Origin: Pseudanabaena sp. FACHB-2040
Lineage (GTDB): Bacteria > Cyanobacteriota > Cyanobacteriia > Phormidesmidales > Phormidesmidaceae
Direction: 5' to 3'
Length of the DNA: 64,000 nt
Assembly: GCF_014696715.1 (NCBI RefSeq)
Contig: NZ_JACJQO010000022.1
Location: 310,001-374,000 of the forward strand
Made by a program: the position numbers and the translations under genes. Every line of letters begins with the position of its first letter. Position 1 is the first letter of the stretch. The notes under the pieces are model-generated. The model searched no databases, was not told where the DNA came from, and saw nothing but the letters and a program-made list of their open reading frames with translations. Of the stretch, positions 34,895 to 43,378 are shown piece by piece.

Positions 34895-34936
34895 AAAGCG
34901 AAGACCCCTTCTCAATGAGAAAGGGTCTTCGCTTTT
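34895..34936 (-). terminator. Strong hairpin terminator after the tRNA pair
   Basis: A 12-bp stem (AAGCGAAGACCC with GGGTCTTCGCTT) extended by an inner CTTCTC/GAGAAAG pairing. On the minus strand it follows tRNA-Thr and is succeeded by a T-rich stretch. T residues on the plus side make it potentially bidirectional. Confidence 0.88.
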
Positions 34937-34940
34937 TAAG

Positions 34941-35012
34941 AGCCCGTGACGAGGATTGAACTCGTGACCTCACCCTTACCAAGGGTGTGCTCTACCACTG
35001 AGCCACACGGGC
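34941..35012 (-). tRNA. tRNA-Thr (GGT)
   Basis: 72-nt cloverleaf on the minus strand. Acceptor GCCCGTG/CACGGGC, D-loop GCTCAGTGGTAGAGC, anticodon loop TTGGTAA (GGT), T-arm ending GTTCAATCC. No CCA encoded. It is ten bases downstream of tRNA-Tyr and shares its transcript. Confidence 0.97.
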
Positions 35013-35022
35013 GTTGCGTGGA

Positions 35023-35104
35023 TGGGCCGGGCTGGATTTGAACCAGCGTAGGCGTAGCCAGCGGATTTACAGTCCGCCCCCATTAACCGCTCGGGCACCG
35101 ACCC
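35023..35104 (-). tRNA. tRNA-Tyr (GTA)
   Basis: 82-nt class-II cloverleaf on the minus strand. Acceptor GGGTCGG/CCGGCCC with one G-T pair, anticodon loop CTGTAAA (GTA), an extended variable arm, and T-loop GGTTCAAATCC. The Tyr-Thr order on one transcript is a common cyanobacterial arrangement. Confidence 0.97.
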
Positions 35105-35281
35105 ACTCCGTCCACGATTAGTAATCGTAGCACAGGATGCACTTTGTTTTTGACATCACAAAAAGAAAATTGGATTTTTTTTGAATCCAGCACATAAAAG
35201 GGATGGATGAGTGGATGAGTGAGGGAAAGAACAGGCTCAGACCATTCTCCATCCCTCTCCACCCGCTTCCCCTCCACCTGT

Positions 35282-36241
35282 CTACCCATTCCCCTCAAAC
35301 TTCTCATAGGCCGCCACAATCCGCTGCACTAGCGGATGGCGGACTACATCGGCCTGACTGAGCTTGCAGAAGGAAATTCCCTCGACGTTGTTGAGAATCT
35401 TTTGAGCCACGTCGAGCCCTGAGGATTGGTTGAACGGTAGGTCGGTTTGGGTGGTGTCGCCTGTGACCACCATGCGCGACTGGAAGCCCAATCGGGTCAG
35501 CACCATTTTCATCTGGGCTGGAGTGGTGTTTTGCGCCTCATCCAGGATGACAAAAGCATTGCTGAGGGTGCGGCCTCGCATATAGGCTAAGGGGGCTACC
35601 TCAATCACGCCGCGCTCCATTAGATTGGGGATCTTCTCAGGGTCGATCACCTCATGGAGGGCATCGTAGAGGGGGCGCAGATAGGGGTTGACCTTCTGCT
35701 GCAGGTCGCCGGGCAAAAAGCCCAGCCGTTCCCCCGCTTCAACGGCAGGACGGGTTAAAATCAACCGCTCATACTCGTTGTTTAGGAGCGCCTGAGCCCC
35801 CACCATCGCCGCCAAAAAGGTCTTGCCAGTGCCCGCTGGGCCAGAGCAGAAGATTAGGTCTTGCGATCGCAACGCCTTAATATACTGCCGCTGCCGGAAC
35901 GTTTTAGCCCGAATGATCTCGCCCCGCCGCGTGCGCACGACAACGCTCTGCTGGATGTCCTGCAGTTCATCGAGCTGGTTCGTATCGAGGGCATGGCGAA
36001 CCGTCATGATGTCGGCGCTAGTCACGATCTGGCCCTGGCCCCACAGCGGCTCCAAGGCCCCGACAATGCGACGGGCTAGCTCAGCACCGTTTTCGGTGCC
36101 AGAAATGACTAACTCCTTGCCCCGCAGGGCCAAATTGGCTCCAGTCTGACGGGCAAGGAGTTTGAAGTTTTCGTCTTGATGGCCGGAAAGTGCGATCGCG
36201 CTTTCCGTACTGGGCATCTCAATCCGCAAAAGATGTGACAT
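35282..36241 (-). CDS. phoH: PhoH family ATPase
   Basis: About 319 residues. Walker A is CSGPAGTGKTFLA, Walker B FVILDEAQN, and the family signature VVTGDTTQTDLP follows. PhoH-like proteins are putative ATP-dependent RNA enzymes; their function in cyanobacteria is unproven. The frame can begin at a TTG (36265), but an ATG at 36241 with AAGGCG upstream is better. It is the third gene of rpsP-khpA-phoH, with a gap of about 57 bases, an order often seen in cyanobacteria. Confidence 0.93.
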   Translation of the reverse strand: MSHLLRIEMPSTESAIALSGHQDENFKLLARQTGANLALRGKELVISGTENGAELARRIVGALEPLWGQGQIVTSADIMTVRHALDTNQLDELQDIQQSVVVRTRRGEIIRAKTFRQRQYIKALRSQDLIFCSGPAGTGKTFLAAMVGAQALLNNEYERLILTRPAVEAGERLGFLPGDLQQKVNPYLRPLYDALHEVIDPEKIPNLMERGVIEVAPLAYMRGRTLSNAFVILDEAQNTTPAQMKMVLTRLGFQSRMVVTGDTTQTDLPFNQSSGLDVAQKILNNVEGISFCKLSQADVVRHPLVQRIVAAYEKFEGNG

Positions 36242-36298
36242 ATTAGACGCCTTGCTGAACGGCAAGGCTAATAGCTCAACCGCCGGTCAAGCACTCAA

Positions 36299-36649
36299 TT
36301 ATCGCTGCCGCCCACGAGGACGGGGAGGAGGGCTCCGGTCAGGAGAACGAGAAGGCCGACCATTGCCTTCATGCTCGCCTGTTGCGTGGTGTTCAGGTTC
36401 CCCATACACGTCAAGATGGGCAGACCAGTCCACCAGCTTTGCCGTTGCTTCCACCACCGTTCGGATGGCTTGAATATTGCGTCCGCCCCGCCCAAACACG
36501 CGGCCCCGATCCTCCTCCTTAAAGGCAACCCGAATCCAAACCTTAGAGCGGTTTGGGATCAGCTCACAGTCAAGACTGAGCGCTTCTGGCGACTCTAGGA
36601 AAGGGCCTATCAAGAACCGGACAAGCCCAACAAAATCCGGGCTACTCAT
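36299..36649 (-). CDS. khpA: KH-domain RNA-binding protein
   Basis: 116 residues. A KH fold with the GxxG loop in VFGRGGRNIQAIRTVVEA follows a strand region IRVAFKEEDRG. The last 30 residues are Arg/Pro/Gly-rich and disordered, an RNA-friendly tail. KhpA proteins bind RNA and influence translation and division in other bacteria. It lies 56 bases downstream of rpsP, the usual neighbour. Confidence 0.92.
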   Translation of the reverse strand: MSSPDFVGLVRFLIGPFLESPEALSLDCELIPNRSKVWIRVAFKEEDRGRVFGRGGRNIQAIRTVVEATAKLVDWSAHLDVYGEPEHHATGEHEGNGRPSRSPDRSPPPRPRGRQR

Positions 36650-36705
36650 CGCACTTGCAATCTAATGAGGGGGCAGGTTGATCAGACGGTTGACTAGACA
36701 GGTGA

Positions 36706-36960
36706 TCAGGACTCAGTCTTGATCTGCTCGAAGACGTTGGCTTTTTGAAGGATGTGCTGCACAGTCTTAGTCGGCTGAGCACCGTTATTCAACCACTTAA
36801 TGATAGCGGGCACTTCCAGACGAGTTTCGTCGGTGCGGGGGTTGTAGTAACCCAGCTCTTCTAGGGGCCGACCGTCCCGGCGGGCATTGTTTTGCATAGC
36901 TACAATCCGGTAGCTAACTTCCCGCTTTTTCCCAAACCGCTTCAGGCGCAACTTAATCAT
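36706..36960 (-). CDS. rpsP: 30S ribosomal protein S16
   Basis: 84 residues, of normal size. It begins [20 protein letters not shown] and continues with [19 protein letters not shown], the S16 signature. It stabilises the 16S rRNA 5' domain of the small subunit. First gene of the rpsP-khpA-phoH unit. Confidence 0.98.
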   Translation of the reverse strand: MIKLRLKRFGKKREVSYRIVAMQNNARRDGRPLEELGYYNPRTDETRLEVPAIIKWLNNGAQPTKTVQHILQKANVFEQIKTES

Positions 36961-37010
36961 AGACGTGTAACAAGCAACTCTTTAATGTTCGCAAAGGAGT
37001 GACAAGACAA

Positions 37011-37044
37011 TAAGCTGCATCCCAACAGGTTGGCCGCAGCTTTA
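37011..37044 (-). promoter_or_regulatory. Hairpin in the rpsP leader
   Basis: TAAGCTGC (37011-37018) pairs with GCAGCTTTA (37036-37044, one bulge), and inside CCAAC pairs with GTTGG around a 2-nt tip. It sits about 50 bases upstream of the rpsP start. It could be a ribosomal-protein autoregulatory site; on the plus strand a T run follows 7 bases later, so a terminator is the alternative. Confidence 0.4.
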
Positions 37045-37197
37045 GCCACAAGTTTTTTATTTTAGCACCAAAGACTAAGGAAACTGCCAGAGAATCTGAC
37101 TGCTCTAGCTCTAGAAGCTATCTAAAGAAGGCATCTTGCAGTGAGCTATCCAACCCTTCTGCCCTCTGCCTTCCATCTTCTGCTTTTTCCCTAAACG

Positions 37198-37329
37198 CTA
37201 GTCTTCGTGCTCATCATAAGGATCAGCCAATTCACGCGAGGGTGGGCCGAAAGAGGTGTATACCGCCATCACAGTGGCAGCAACTAAGACCGTACCCACA
37301 GAAATGATAAGAACTGTTGCAGGCTCCAT
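37198..37329 (-). CDS. psbN: Photosystem II protein PsbN
   Basis: 43 residues from an ATG at 37327-37329: [15 protein letters not shown], one membrane span, then [20 protein letters not shown]. The FGPPS-EL-DP ending is diagnostic. PsbN is needed for assembly of photosystem II rather than being a lasting subunit. It is divergent from psbH, 75 bases between starts, as in most cyanobacteria. Confidence 0.97.
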   Translation of the reverse strand: MEPATVLIISVGTVLVAATVMAVYTSFGPPSRELADPYDEHED

Positions 37330-37361
37330 GCTTTTTCTCAGAATGGATATCCCCTACATCC

Positions 37362-37367
37362 TATAAT
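37362..37367 (+). promoter_or_regulatory. Probable psbH -10 box
   Basis: A consensus TATAAT lies 37 bases before the psbH start codon. A clear -35 at the right spacing is not visible, as is common in cyanobacterial promoters. Confidence 0.5.
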
Positions 37368-37404
37368 ATTACGGATTATTAAAGTGCTTTTCACAGGGAG
37401 ACCC

Positions 37405-37608
37405 ATGGCACAGCGGACTCGGTTGGGCGATATCCTCAAGCCCCTCAACTCGGAATACGGTAAAGTCTCGCCGGGTTGGGGCACCACCCCCCTGATGGCT
37501 GTCTTTATCGGCCTGTTCTTTGTGTTCCTGCTGATCATCCTTCAGCTATACAACTCCTCCATCGTTTTGGAGAGCTTTGATGTGGACTGGCGCAGCCTAG
37601 GTAGATAA
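37405..37608 (+). CDS. psbH: Photosystem II phosphoprotein PsbH
   Basis: 67 residues beginning [20 protein letters not shown], then a Thr/Pro turn and a single span [17 protein letters not shown], and a DVDWRSLGR end. PsbH is a small membrane subunit that supports QB-site function. The frame runs seven codons further upstream, but GGGAG before this ATG fixes the start. Confidence 0.97.
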   Translation: MAQRTRLGDILKPLNSEYGKVSPGWGTTPLMAVFIGLFFVFLLIILQLYNSSIVLESFDVDWRSLGR

Positions 37609-37714
37609 ATTCTCAGCTGCCCTTTAATAAGCCACTTCAGGCTGTTGGAATCAGGCTTACAGGCTGTAGGCGGATACCAGCAGCCTTTTTGCGAGGCTTT
37701 TAATACTTGGTTAG

Positions 37715-37765
37715 AGACCGGTGTAAGCGGGAGGTGGCGATCTACACTGGTAAAGTCACCGGTCT
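37715..37765. promoter_or_regulatory. Inverted repeat upstream of tatA
   Basis: Perfect 9-base arms AGACCGGTG (37715-37723) and CACCGGTCT (37757-37765), with a further GTGTA/TACAC pairing partly inside. It lies 53 bases before the tatA start and may be a leader hairpin or operator. Confidence 0.4.
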
Positions 37766-37818
37766 GCTGTCGTTAAATCAGGCAACCTGCCGAAGCTTGA
37801 CCATTACAGGAGAGACGC

Positions 37819-38163
37819 ATGAATATTTTTGGGATTGGACTACCGGAGATGGCGCTGATTTTGGTGCTGGCGCTGCTGGTGTTTGGCCCGAAAAAGCTGC
37901 CTGAAATCGGTCGCAGCCTGGGCGAAGCAATTCGCGGTTTTCAGAAGGCATCTAAGGAATTTGAGGATGAGTTTAAGAAAGAAGCCGAGCAAATCCAGAA
38001 GGGCGTCACTGAACCGATGAAAGCCTCTCTGGAAAAGCCTGAGCCCAGAGCCCTCTCCTCCCAGCCCGCAGCCACAGTAGCCCCAGCCGAAGCCAAAGAG
38101 GAAGCGCTAGAGGCTGAGCTGATAGAAGATGAAAAAGCGGCTGAAAACAGTCAGACTGCTTAA
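37819..38163 (+). CDS. tatA: Sec-independent translocase protein TatA/E
   Basis: 114 residues. A membrane span followed by the family's [20 protein letters not shown] amphipathic helix, then a charged, disordered tail. TatA forms the pore of the twin-arginine system that exports folded proteins to the thylakoid lumen and periplasm. GGAGAG precedes the ATG. pth follows 81 bases downstream. Confidence 0.96.
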   Translation: MNIFGIGLPEMALILVLALLVFGPKKLPEIGRSLGEAIRGFQKASKEFEDEFKKEAEQIQKGVTEPMKASLEKPEPRALSSQPAATVAPAEAKEEALEAELIEDEKAAENSQTA

Positions 38164-38244
38164 TTCATCAGGGCGTTTGGCCCGCTTTAGTGATTGAGCA
38201 TTTAGCAAGTAAGTATCTAGAGCATTCTCACAGTTCGTCGAAGT

Positions 38245-38871
38245 ATGGTCGACACCCCTGTTCCCAATCTGGTGGTGCCCCGCTTAATTGTGGGGCTAGG
38301 CAATCCGGGTGATAAATACGCGGGCACTCGCCACAATATTGGCTTTGAAATTTTAGAGGCTCTGTCGAAGCGGTGGCAGATTTCCCTGAAGGAAGACCGC
38401 AGGTTTCAGGGAGCGTATGGCGATGGTTTGGCCCCTGGTAATGCTAAGGTCAGCCTGCTCAAGCCCTCGACCTATATGAATCGCTCTGGTCAGTCCATGC
38501 GCTCGGTCATTGACTGGTTCAAGATTGCGCCTGAGTCAGTGCTGGTAATTTACGACGATATGGATTTGCCCATTGGCAAACTGCGCCTGCGTCTATCTGG
38601 TTCTGCCGGGGGGCACAACGGCATGAAGTCGGCGATTGCCCACCTAAGCACCCAGGAATTTCCCCGTCTGCGCGTCGGCATTGGCAGCACAAACAAGACA
38701 GGCGACCGCGACAGCGCTGTAGTCTCCCACGTGTTGGGCAAATTTTCCCCTACCGAACGTCAGCAGATGGATGCCGTGGTGTATGAAGCGGCTAAAGCCA
38801 TTGAGATGAGTCTCAAAGAAGGCGTCGAAAAGGCGATGAGCCTGTATAACGGGCGCGAGATTACGGTGTAG
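38245..38871 (+). CDS. pth: Peptidyl-tRNA hydrolase
   Basis: 208 residues. VGLGNPGDKYAGTRHNIGFE carries the catalytic His, followed by LLKPSTYMNRSGQS, YDDMDLPIGKLRLR and GGHNGMKSAI. It frees tRNA from prematurely released peptidyl-tRNA. It follows tatA in what is likely one transcript. Confidence 0.98.
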   Translation: MVDTPVPNLVVPRLIVGLGNPGDKYAGTRHNIGFEILEALSKRWQISLKEDRRFQGAYGDGLAPGNAKVSLLKPSTYMNRSGQSMRSVIDWFKIAPESVLVIYDDMDLPIGKLRLRLSGSAGGHNGMKSAIAHLSTQEFPRLRVGIGSTNKTGDRDSAVVSHVLGKFSPTERQQMDAVVYEAAKAIEMSLKEGVEKAMSLYNGREITV

Positions 38872-38972
38872 CTAGAGCTAGCCTCAAAGGAAAACCCTTA
38901 GAAAAAATTGGGGCAGTTCTCAGCAGCAGAAGTATGGGCTGTGTGGTTGCATGCAGTCTGTCTGCCTGTAGT

Positions 38973-39650
38973 TTATTGAGGAGCCTCGCCATCTCCCGTC
39001 TCTTCTGGAGCCAGCACGGTTAGCGATTCCACAATCTGTACTGCTTCTTCGGGGGAAATGTCCTGGCAGGGAGGCTGGTCAGGAAAGGTGCTGTTGATAT
39101 AGCTGGCTCCGATCAGGCGGTATGCCCCAGACGTGGCCACAAGCCAGTCGGTGTAAAGCTGGGGGTCGGGGAATTGCGATCGCAACTCCCCATCCTCGTA
39201 CAGCCCATAATTCAGGCCATAACTTTGGTCAGCAAACAGGGGCGGATCGATTGGCAACCGGTTCTCAGTAACCGGCACATCCCCAATGCGGCTGGCCGCA
39301 AATTCTATGGCAAAGCAGCGGTTAGCGCCGTCTCGGTAAACAATGGCATAGGCAGCGCCTTCATCCAACTCGTTGCCAGCAACAGACCTACCTCGAATAT
39401 CTACCACCGAGAACGTGGGCGGCACCTGGCCAGGGGCGACAACTTGCACTCCCAAAGCATTGAGTTGACTAGTCTGCTCAGGCGTAAGCTGAGCTAAAAA
39501 AGCCCCTTGCGGCGGCGGGGGCGGCGGCAAGGCAGCTTCAGGTTCTCCCAACGGAGCTGTAGCCTGATCAGAAGGATTAGGAGAACCCTCACAGGCTCCT
39601 AAGAGAAAAGTCAACCCTATAACAACGCCGATCCCACGCAACTGTCCCAT
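38973..39650 (-). CDS. Hypothetical lipoprotein
   Basis: 225 residues. A lipobox LLGAC ends the signal (Cys about residue 20). A Pro-rich stretch (about 41-48) leads to a domain with SVVDIRGRSVAGNELDEGAAY, three scattered Cys and a SPEEAVQIVESLTVL end. No known family. It stands alone on the minus strand. Confidence 0.78.
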   Translation of the reverse strand: MGQLRGIGVVIGLTFLLGACEGSPNPSDQATAPLGEPEAALPPPPPPQGAFLAQLTPEQTSQLNALGVQVVAPGQVPPTFSVVDIRGRSVAGNELDEGAAYAIVYRDGANRCFAIEFAASRIGDVPVTENRLPIDPPLFADQSYGLNYGLYEDGELRSQFPDPQLYTDWLVATSGAYRLIGASYINSTFPDQPPCQDISPEEAVQIVESLTVLAPEETGDGEAPQ

Positions 39651-39776
39651 ACGGTATCCGCAGTACTCACCTCTCTAACGCTACACCGCTAGGGGGCAGG
39701 GGGAGACGCGCAGAGGGGGAAACGCGGGAAGACAGGGAGGGGGGAAAGAGTATAACAAGTCCCGCGTCCTCCTGTC

Positions 39777-40232
39777 CTAATACGGCCTACCGTCCTTGTG
39801 TGTAATCACCCAACCACTCGGGCTGGCGGTAGCCTGCAGATCATCATCGGGGTAGTGGACCTGGTCGTTGGGGGTGCGATCGCCAATTTCCAAATACAGG
39901 GCTGGGGCGCTGAAACGGTTTACTAGCTGGTGGCCGTTGGCTTGATCGGCTGGGAACCCGGCCATTGCGCCTGCCGTTAGTATTTGTTCGCCCTCATCGG
40001 TCACTAGGGTTAAACGGCCCGAAATCACGTAAACAAATTCGTCCTGCTTTTCGTGCCAGTGGCGCAGTGCAGAGGCGCTGCCGGGAGCCAGCGTGACCAG
40101 GTTAACGCCGAAGTTCCGCAGTCCGGCAGCATCTCCCACCCGCTGTTTGACCCGTCCGGCTATCAATGCCTTAAACGGGTCTGGGTAAACGGTGCCGGTG
40201 TGCTGGGGAACGGCCTGTAGGTCGATAATCAT
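39777..40232 (-). CDS. Cupin domain protein
   Basis: 151 residues. The cupin motif reads RHWHEKQDEFVYVISGRLTLV, giving two His and Glu as metal ligands, and the second cupin motif includes NGHQLVN with a third His. A metal-binding role is likely; the substrate is unknown. The 110-base spacer before it is purine-rich. Confidence 0.9.
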   Translation of the reverse strand: MIIDLQAVPQHTGTVYPDPFKALIAGRVKQRVGDAAGLRNFGVNLVTLAPGSASALRHWHEKQDEFVYVISGRLTLVTDEGEQILTAGAMAGFPADQANGHQLVNRFSAPALYLEIGDRTPNDQVHYPDDDLQATASPSGWVITHKDGRPY

Positions 40233-40419
40233 GACGGGTCCTGCTTGAGAAAACGGAGTAGAAGTAATTTAGCTGCTTCGCTAAAGAGGATCTATCGGCA
40301 GCTTAAATAACTGCTGAGGGCAATGCCTTAAACGTCTGAATAGTCTAGATTGCGACAGCTCAGTACGGCGGAAGCTGGCATACTAGACGGCATCAGCGCT
40401 CTGATCAGGCGTTCTAGAT

Positions 40420-41262
40420 ATGCTGCAGCGATTTTGGCGGAGCTGGCGTTACCGTTTTCTCGCGATTTGGGTGGCTATCGGCATAGGTCTCCTATCTTCG
40501 ATTGCGGCTTCGGCGGAGGTGGACCGTTTTTTTTCAGAAGATCAGATCGAAGCCTACCAGCTAACTCGTCTTTCCCTGGCTGATGAGGTAATTCTGGGCC
40601 AGGTGATCGATGCCCAGATAAAGCAGGAAGGATTGGCCTTCTACACTGGTAGCTCCAACCTTTCAGACTTTGTCGTTGGGGTGGGGCAGCGTTTGGCCGC
40701 CGCTTGTGACGGGCGGGCCATGCCCTATACGTTTCAAGTTTTGGAAGACGAAGGCATTAACGCCTTTGCCACTGTAGGCGGCTTTGTTTACATCAATTTA
40801 GGGCTGATTCGTGCGGCTGAAAACGAAGCGGAACTAGCCTTTGTGCTGGCCCATGAGATCGGCCACATAGTCGGGCGACACGGAGTCCACCAGCTCTGGC
40901 AGGAGCTAACGGCCCAAGCGCTGGCCCAAAGCCAATCCGAAAAGCGCCAAACGATCGTCGATGCTGGGAGCCGATTGAGACGGCTATCGCGCAGCTTACT
41001 CGATGAGTATGATGCCGACAAACTTGGTTTTCAATGTCTAGATCAAGCAGGGTACGCCCAATCTGGCGTGGTGACCATCCTACGCAAAATTATCGCAGAC
41101 GAGAGATCTGCTGCAGAGCTGGCCAGCCTCCATCCTTTTCTGGAGCGCCGAGTCGAGCAACTGGCTCATCTGCTGGCATCGGTGGCACATCCGGAGATAG
41201 GGGACGGTCTGAATCAGCTAGATTACGAAGCTCACATTTGGCCGCTGATTCGGTCTCTATAG
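40420..41262 (+). CDS. M48 family metalloprotease (first of two)
   Basis: 280 residues with a signal-type N-terminus (about 1-32). The zinc motif is LAHEIGHIVGRHG and the third ligand sits in LLDEYDADKLGF. This BepA/Loi-like shape suggests a periplasmic or membrane-attached quality-control protease. It is followed by a second M48 gene. Confidence 0.92.
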   Translation: MLQRFWRSWRYRFLAIWVAIGIGLLSSIAASAEVDRFFSEDQIEAYQLTRLSLADEVILGQVIDAQIKQEGLAFYTGSSNLSDFVVGVGQRLAAACDGRAMPYTFQVLEDEGINAFATVGGFVYINLGLIRAAENEAELAFVLAHEIGHIVGRHGVHQLWQELTAQALAQSQSEKRQTIVDAGSRLRRLSRSLLDEYDADKLGFQCLDQAGYAQSGVVTILRKIIADERSAAELASLHPFLERRVEQLAHLLASVAHPEIGDGLNQLDYEAHIWPLIRSL

Positions 41263-41422
41263 GTCTATTTGGACAGCGTTTCAGGTAGCCTGCTCCTAGA
41301 TAATGCCTCCTCAGCAAAAAGACTGCACCTTCGAGGACTGACTATATCCCTCAAGCGCTAGATACCTCTTCCTTGGCTGTTTCAGCATTCTGAAAATAGC
41401 GGTTCGTCAGGAAGGGGGAAAT

Positions 41423-42382
41423 ATGGTTTGGGTCAGCAATCATCTATTTTGGCCAGCAAAGCAGCAGGCAGGCTGTGGTGCTGGTCAGCGAACACCTCAA
41501 AGATCGGTTCTTTGTGCGATCGCAAGCGGTCTTTGTCTAGGCATTTTAGGAACCGTTCTACCTGCCGCAGCCCTGACCCTGCCAGTAGAGGCTGACTCTC
41601 AAGCTGCCCCTGCTGATAGTGACGGCCTTAGCCCCAGCATTACTGCTGTCTTGCACAATGTTGTGCGCTATGTGCAGGTAGGAGACATCTTTGATCAGGA
41701 GGAGGTTGAGATCGGGCAGCAAATCAATCAGAGGCTGTTGACTTACCCATATTCCCGCTATGAGGAAAGCGTAGTTAACCAATACGTTGATCGGGTAGGA
41801 CAGGACCTAGTTGCAGTCAGCCACCCCCGTGAGATTCCCTACACCTTTCAAGTTTTAGAAAGCGATCGCATTGATGCTTTCTCGATACCAGGGGGCTTTA
41901 TCTATGTCACGACGGGTCTGCTGCAGACCCTCGAAAATGAAGCTCAACTAGCTGCCGTCTTATCTCACGAAATTGCTCACGTTAATCAACGGCACAACAT
42001 TCAAACATTGAAGCGCTGGGCCGTAGACCAAGGTACTGCTGAAGCTGCCAGTGTTGACTCAAGTGCCTTAGCTGATATTGGTTATCAGATAGCAGTTAGC
42101 CAGCCCCGCAGCCGCGAGTTTGAGTCTGAAGCTGATCGCTTTGGGCTCAGCATTTTGAGAAACGCTGGATACCCTCAGACGGCCTTTATCACTTTGCTTG
42201 AGCAGCTGGTAGAGGCCCCCGGATCTTCCGAATTTTTGTCTGACTCTTCAAGTCAGCAAAATCGCATCACGGCTTTAAGAAGGCAGATTCAGCCAACAGC
42301 AGGAACCCCTTATCTGGGCTTGAATTTAATCGAGTACCAGCAAAGAATGCTGCCTTTGGTTAGAAGCGGTCAATCGTTTTGA
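41423..42382 (+). CDS. M48 family metalloprotease (second of two)
   Basis: 319 residues, signal-type N-terminus (hydrophobic about 29-50). The zinc motif is LSHEIAHVNQRHN, and the third ligand is in SREFESEADRFGLSILRNAGY. A good GAAGGGGGAAAT ribosome-binding region precedes the ATG. It resembles the preceding gene, so a tandem duplication with divergence is probable. Confidence 0.92.
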   Translation: MVWVSNHLFWPAKQQAGCGAGQRTPQRSVLCAIASGLCLGILGTVLPAAALTLPVEADSQAAPADSDGLSPSITAVLHNVVRYVQVGDIFDQEEVEIGQQINQRLLTYPYSRYEESVVNQYVDRVGQDLVAVSHPREIPYTFQVLESDRIDAFSIPGGFIYVTTGLLQTLENEAQLAAVLSHEIAHVNQRHNIQTLKRWAVDQGTAEAASVDSSALADIGYQIAVSQPRSREFESEADRFGLSILRNAGYPQTAFITLLEQLVEAPGSSEFLSDSSSQQNRITALRRQIQPTAGTPYLGLNLIEYQQRMLPLVRSGQSF

Positions 42383-42563
42383 GCCGTTTGCGGTCTATCT
42401 CAATGCCTACCTTTAAACGGAGAAGATATTCCCTCGATCGGGGGAAGGCTAAAGTACGTTGTTTTGGCACTATAGATACAGATTGACGCTGCAAAACGCT
42501 TTTAGTTTAAGTTCAAGTTTTGTAGCCCTTCTACTGTTGTAATCTTTTTGGAGATAATACAGT

Positions 42564-43139
42564 ATGGCTACTGGAAATTATCAATATCAGCACGCGGTTG
42601 GCTTGTTTTCATCCCATCGCGACGCAGAAATCGCCCTACACCAGCTAAGAGATGCTGGTTTTAACATGGACAAGATTTCTGTCGTATCCCGCACCGAGGG
42701 CGGCAATGGCTCCCACAACGGCCCTAATGCAGATAAGAGCGATCAGATCGCAGGCGGGGCTGGAGCCGGAGCCACTGCAGGGGCCGCTACCGGTGGACTC
42801 ATGGGCTTAATTGGCAGCCTGGGTGTATTGGCCATTCCTGGAATCGGGCCTGCTGCTGAAGTCGGGATCATCTTAGCTAACACGCTGCTAGGCGGCGGTA
42901 TTGGTGCTGCTGGTGGTGGTCTGATCGGCGCTCTGGTTGGCTGGGGTGTGCCCGAAGATCAGGCAAATTACTACAACGATCGGGTGACTCAGCATGGCGA
43001 CTACCTGATTTTGGTCGAAGGAACCGAGCAGGACATGCGCAATGCTCAATCTGTTCTTAGCAACTACGGCATTCGCGACTGGAATATCTACGGTTCGGCC
43101 GGTGCTCAAACCGCAGCAGGCATGCCCAAAAGCTTCTAG
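42564..43139 (+). CDS. Glycine-zipper general-stress-type protein
   Basis: 191 residues. The start, HAVGLFSSHRDAEIALHQLRDAGF, resembles the YflT/general stress 17M N-terminal fold. A Gly/Ala-rich middle (about 66-130) could be a glycine-zipper membrane segment, and the C-terminal HGDYLILVEGTEQDMRNAQS repeats the alpha-beta pattern. The function is unknown; stress-related membrane proteins of this kind occur widely. Confidence 0.8.
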   Translation: MATGNYQYQHAVGLFSSHRDAEIALHQLRDAGFNMDKISVVSRTEGGNGSHNGPNADKSDQIAGGAGAGATAGAATGGLMGLIGSLGVLAIPGIGPAAEVGIILANTLLGGGIGAAGGGLIGALVGWGVPEDQANYYNDRVTQHGDYLILVEGTEQDMRNAQSVLSNYGIRDWNIYGSAGAQTAAGMPKSF

Positions 43140-43181
43140 GACATTCAACTTAGGGGCACTAACCCAGTAATTTAGATTCTT

Positions 43182-43206
43182 AGGGCTCTCATATGAGAGC
43201 CCTTTC
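43182..43206 (+). terminator. Terminator after the glycine-zipper gene
   Basis: GGGCTCTC (43183-43190) and GAGAGCCC (43195-43202) flank a 4-nt ATAT loop, followed by TTT. It is 43 bases after the stop codon. Confidence 0.78.
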
Positions 43207-43378
43207 ACGTGTTGTGCCAAATTTCTAGGCTACCTGGAGTAATTCCTAGGCGGGAGGGATTTGCTTTACCGTAAGTTAATAAAGTGAGGAGTCTGGTTTT
43301 GGCCCACTCTTTGTTAATTCGACCCAGTACCCTAAAACTCCTTGATGTAGGGCATTTCACCTCGGCAGGCGGTAGGCA

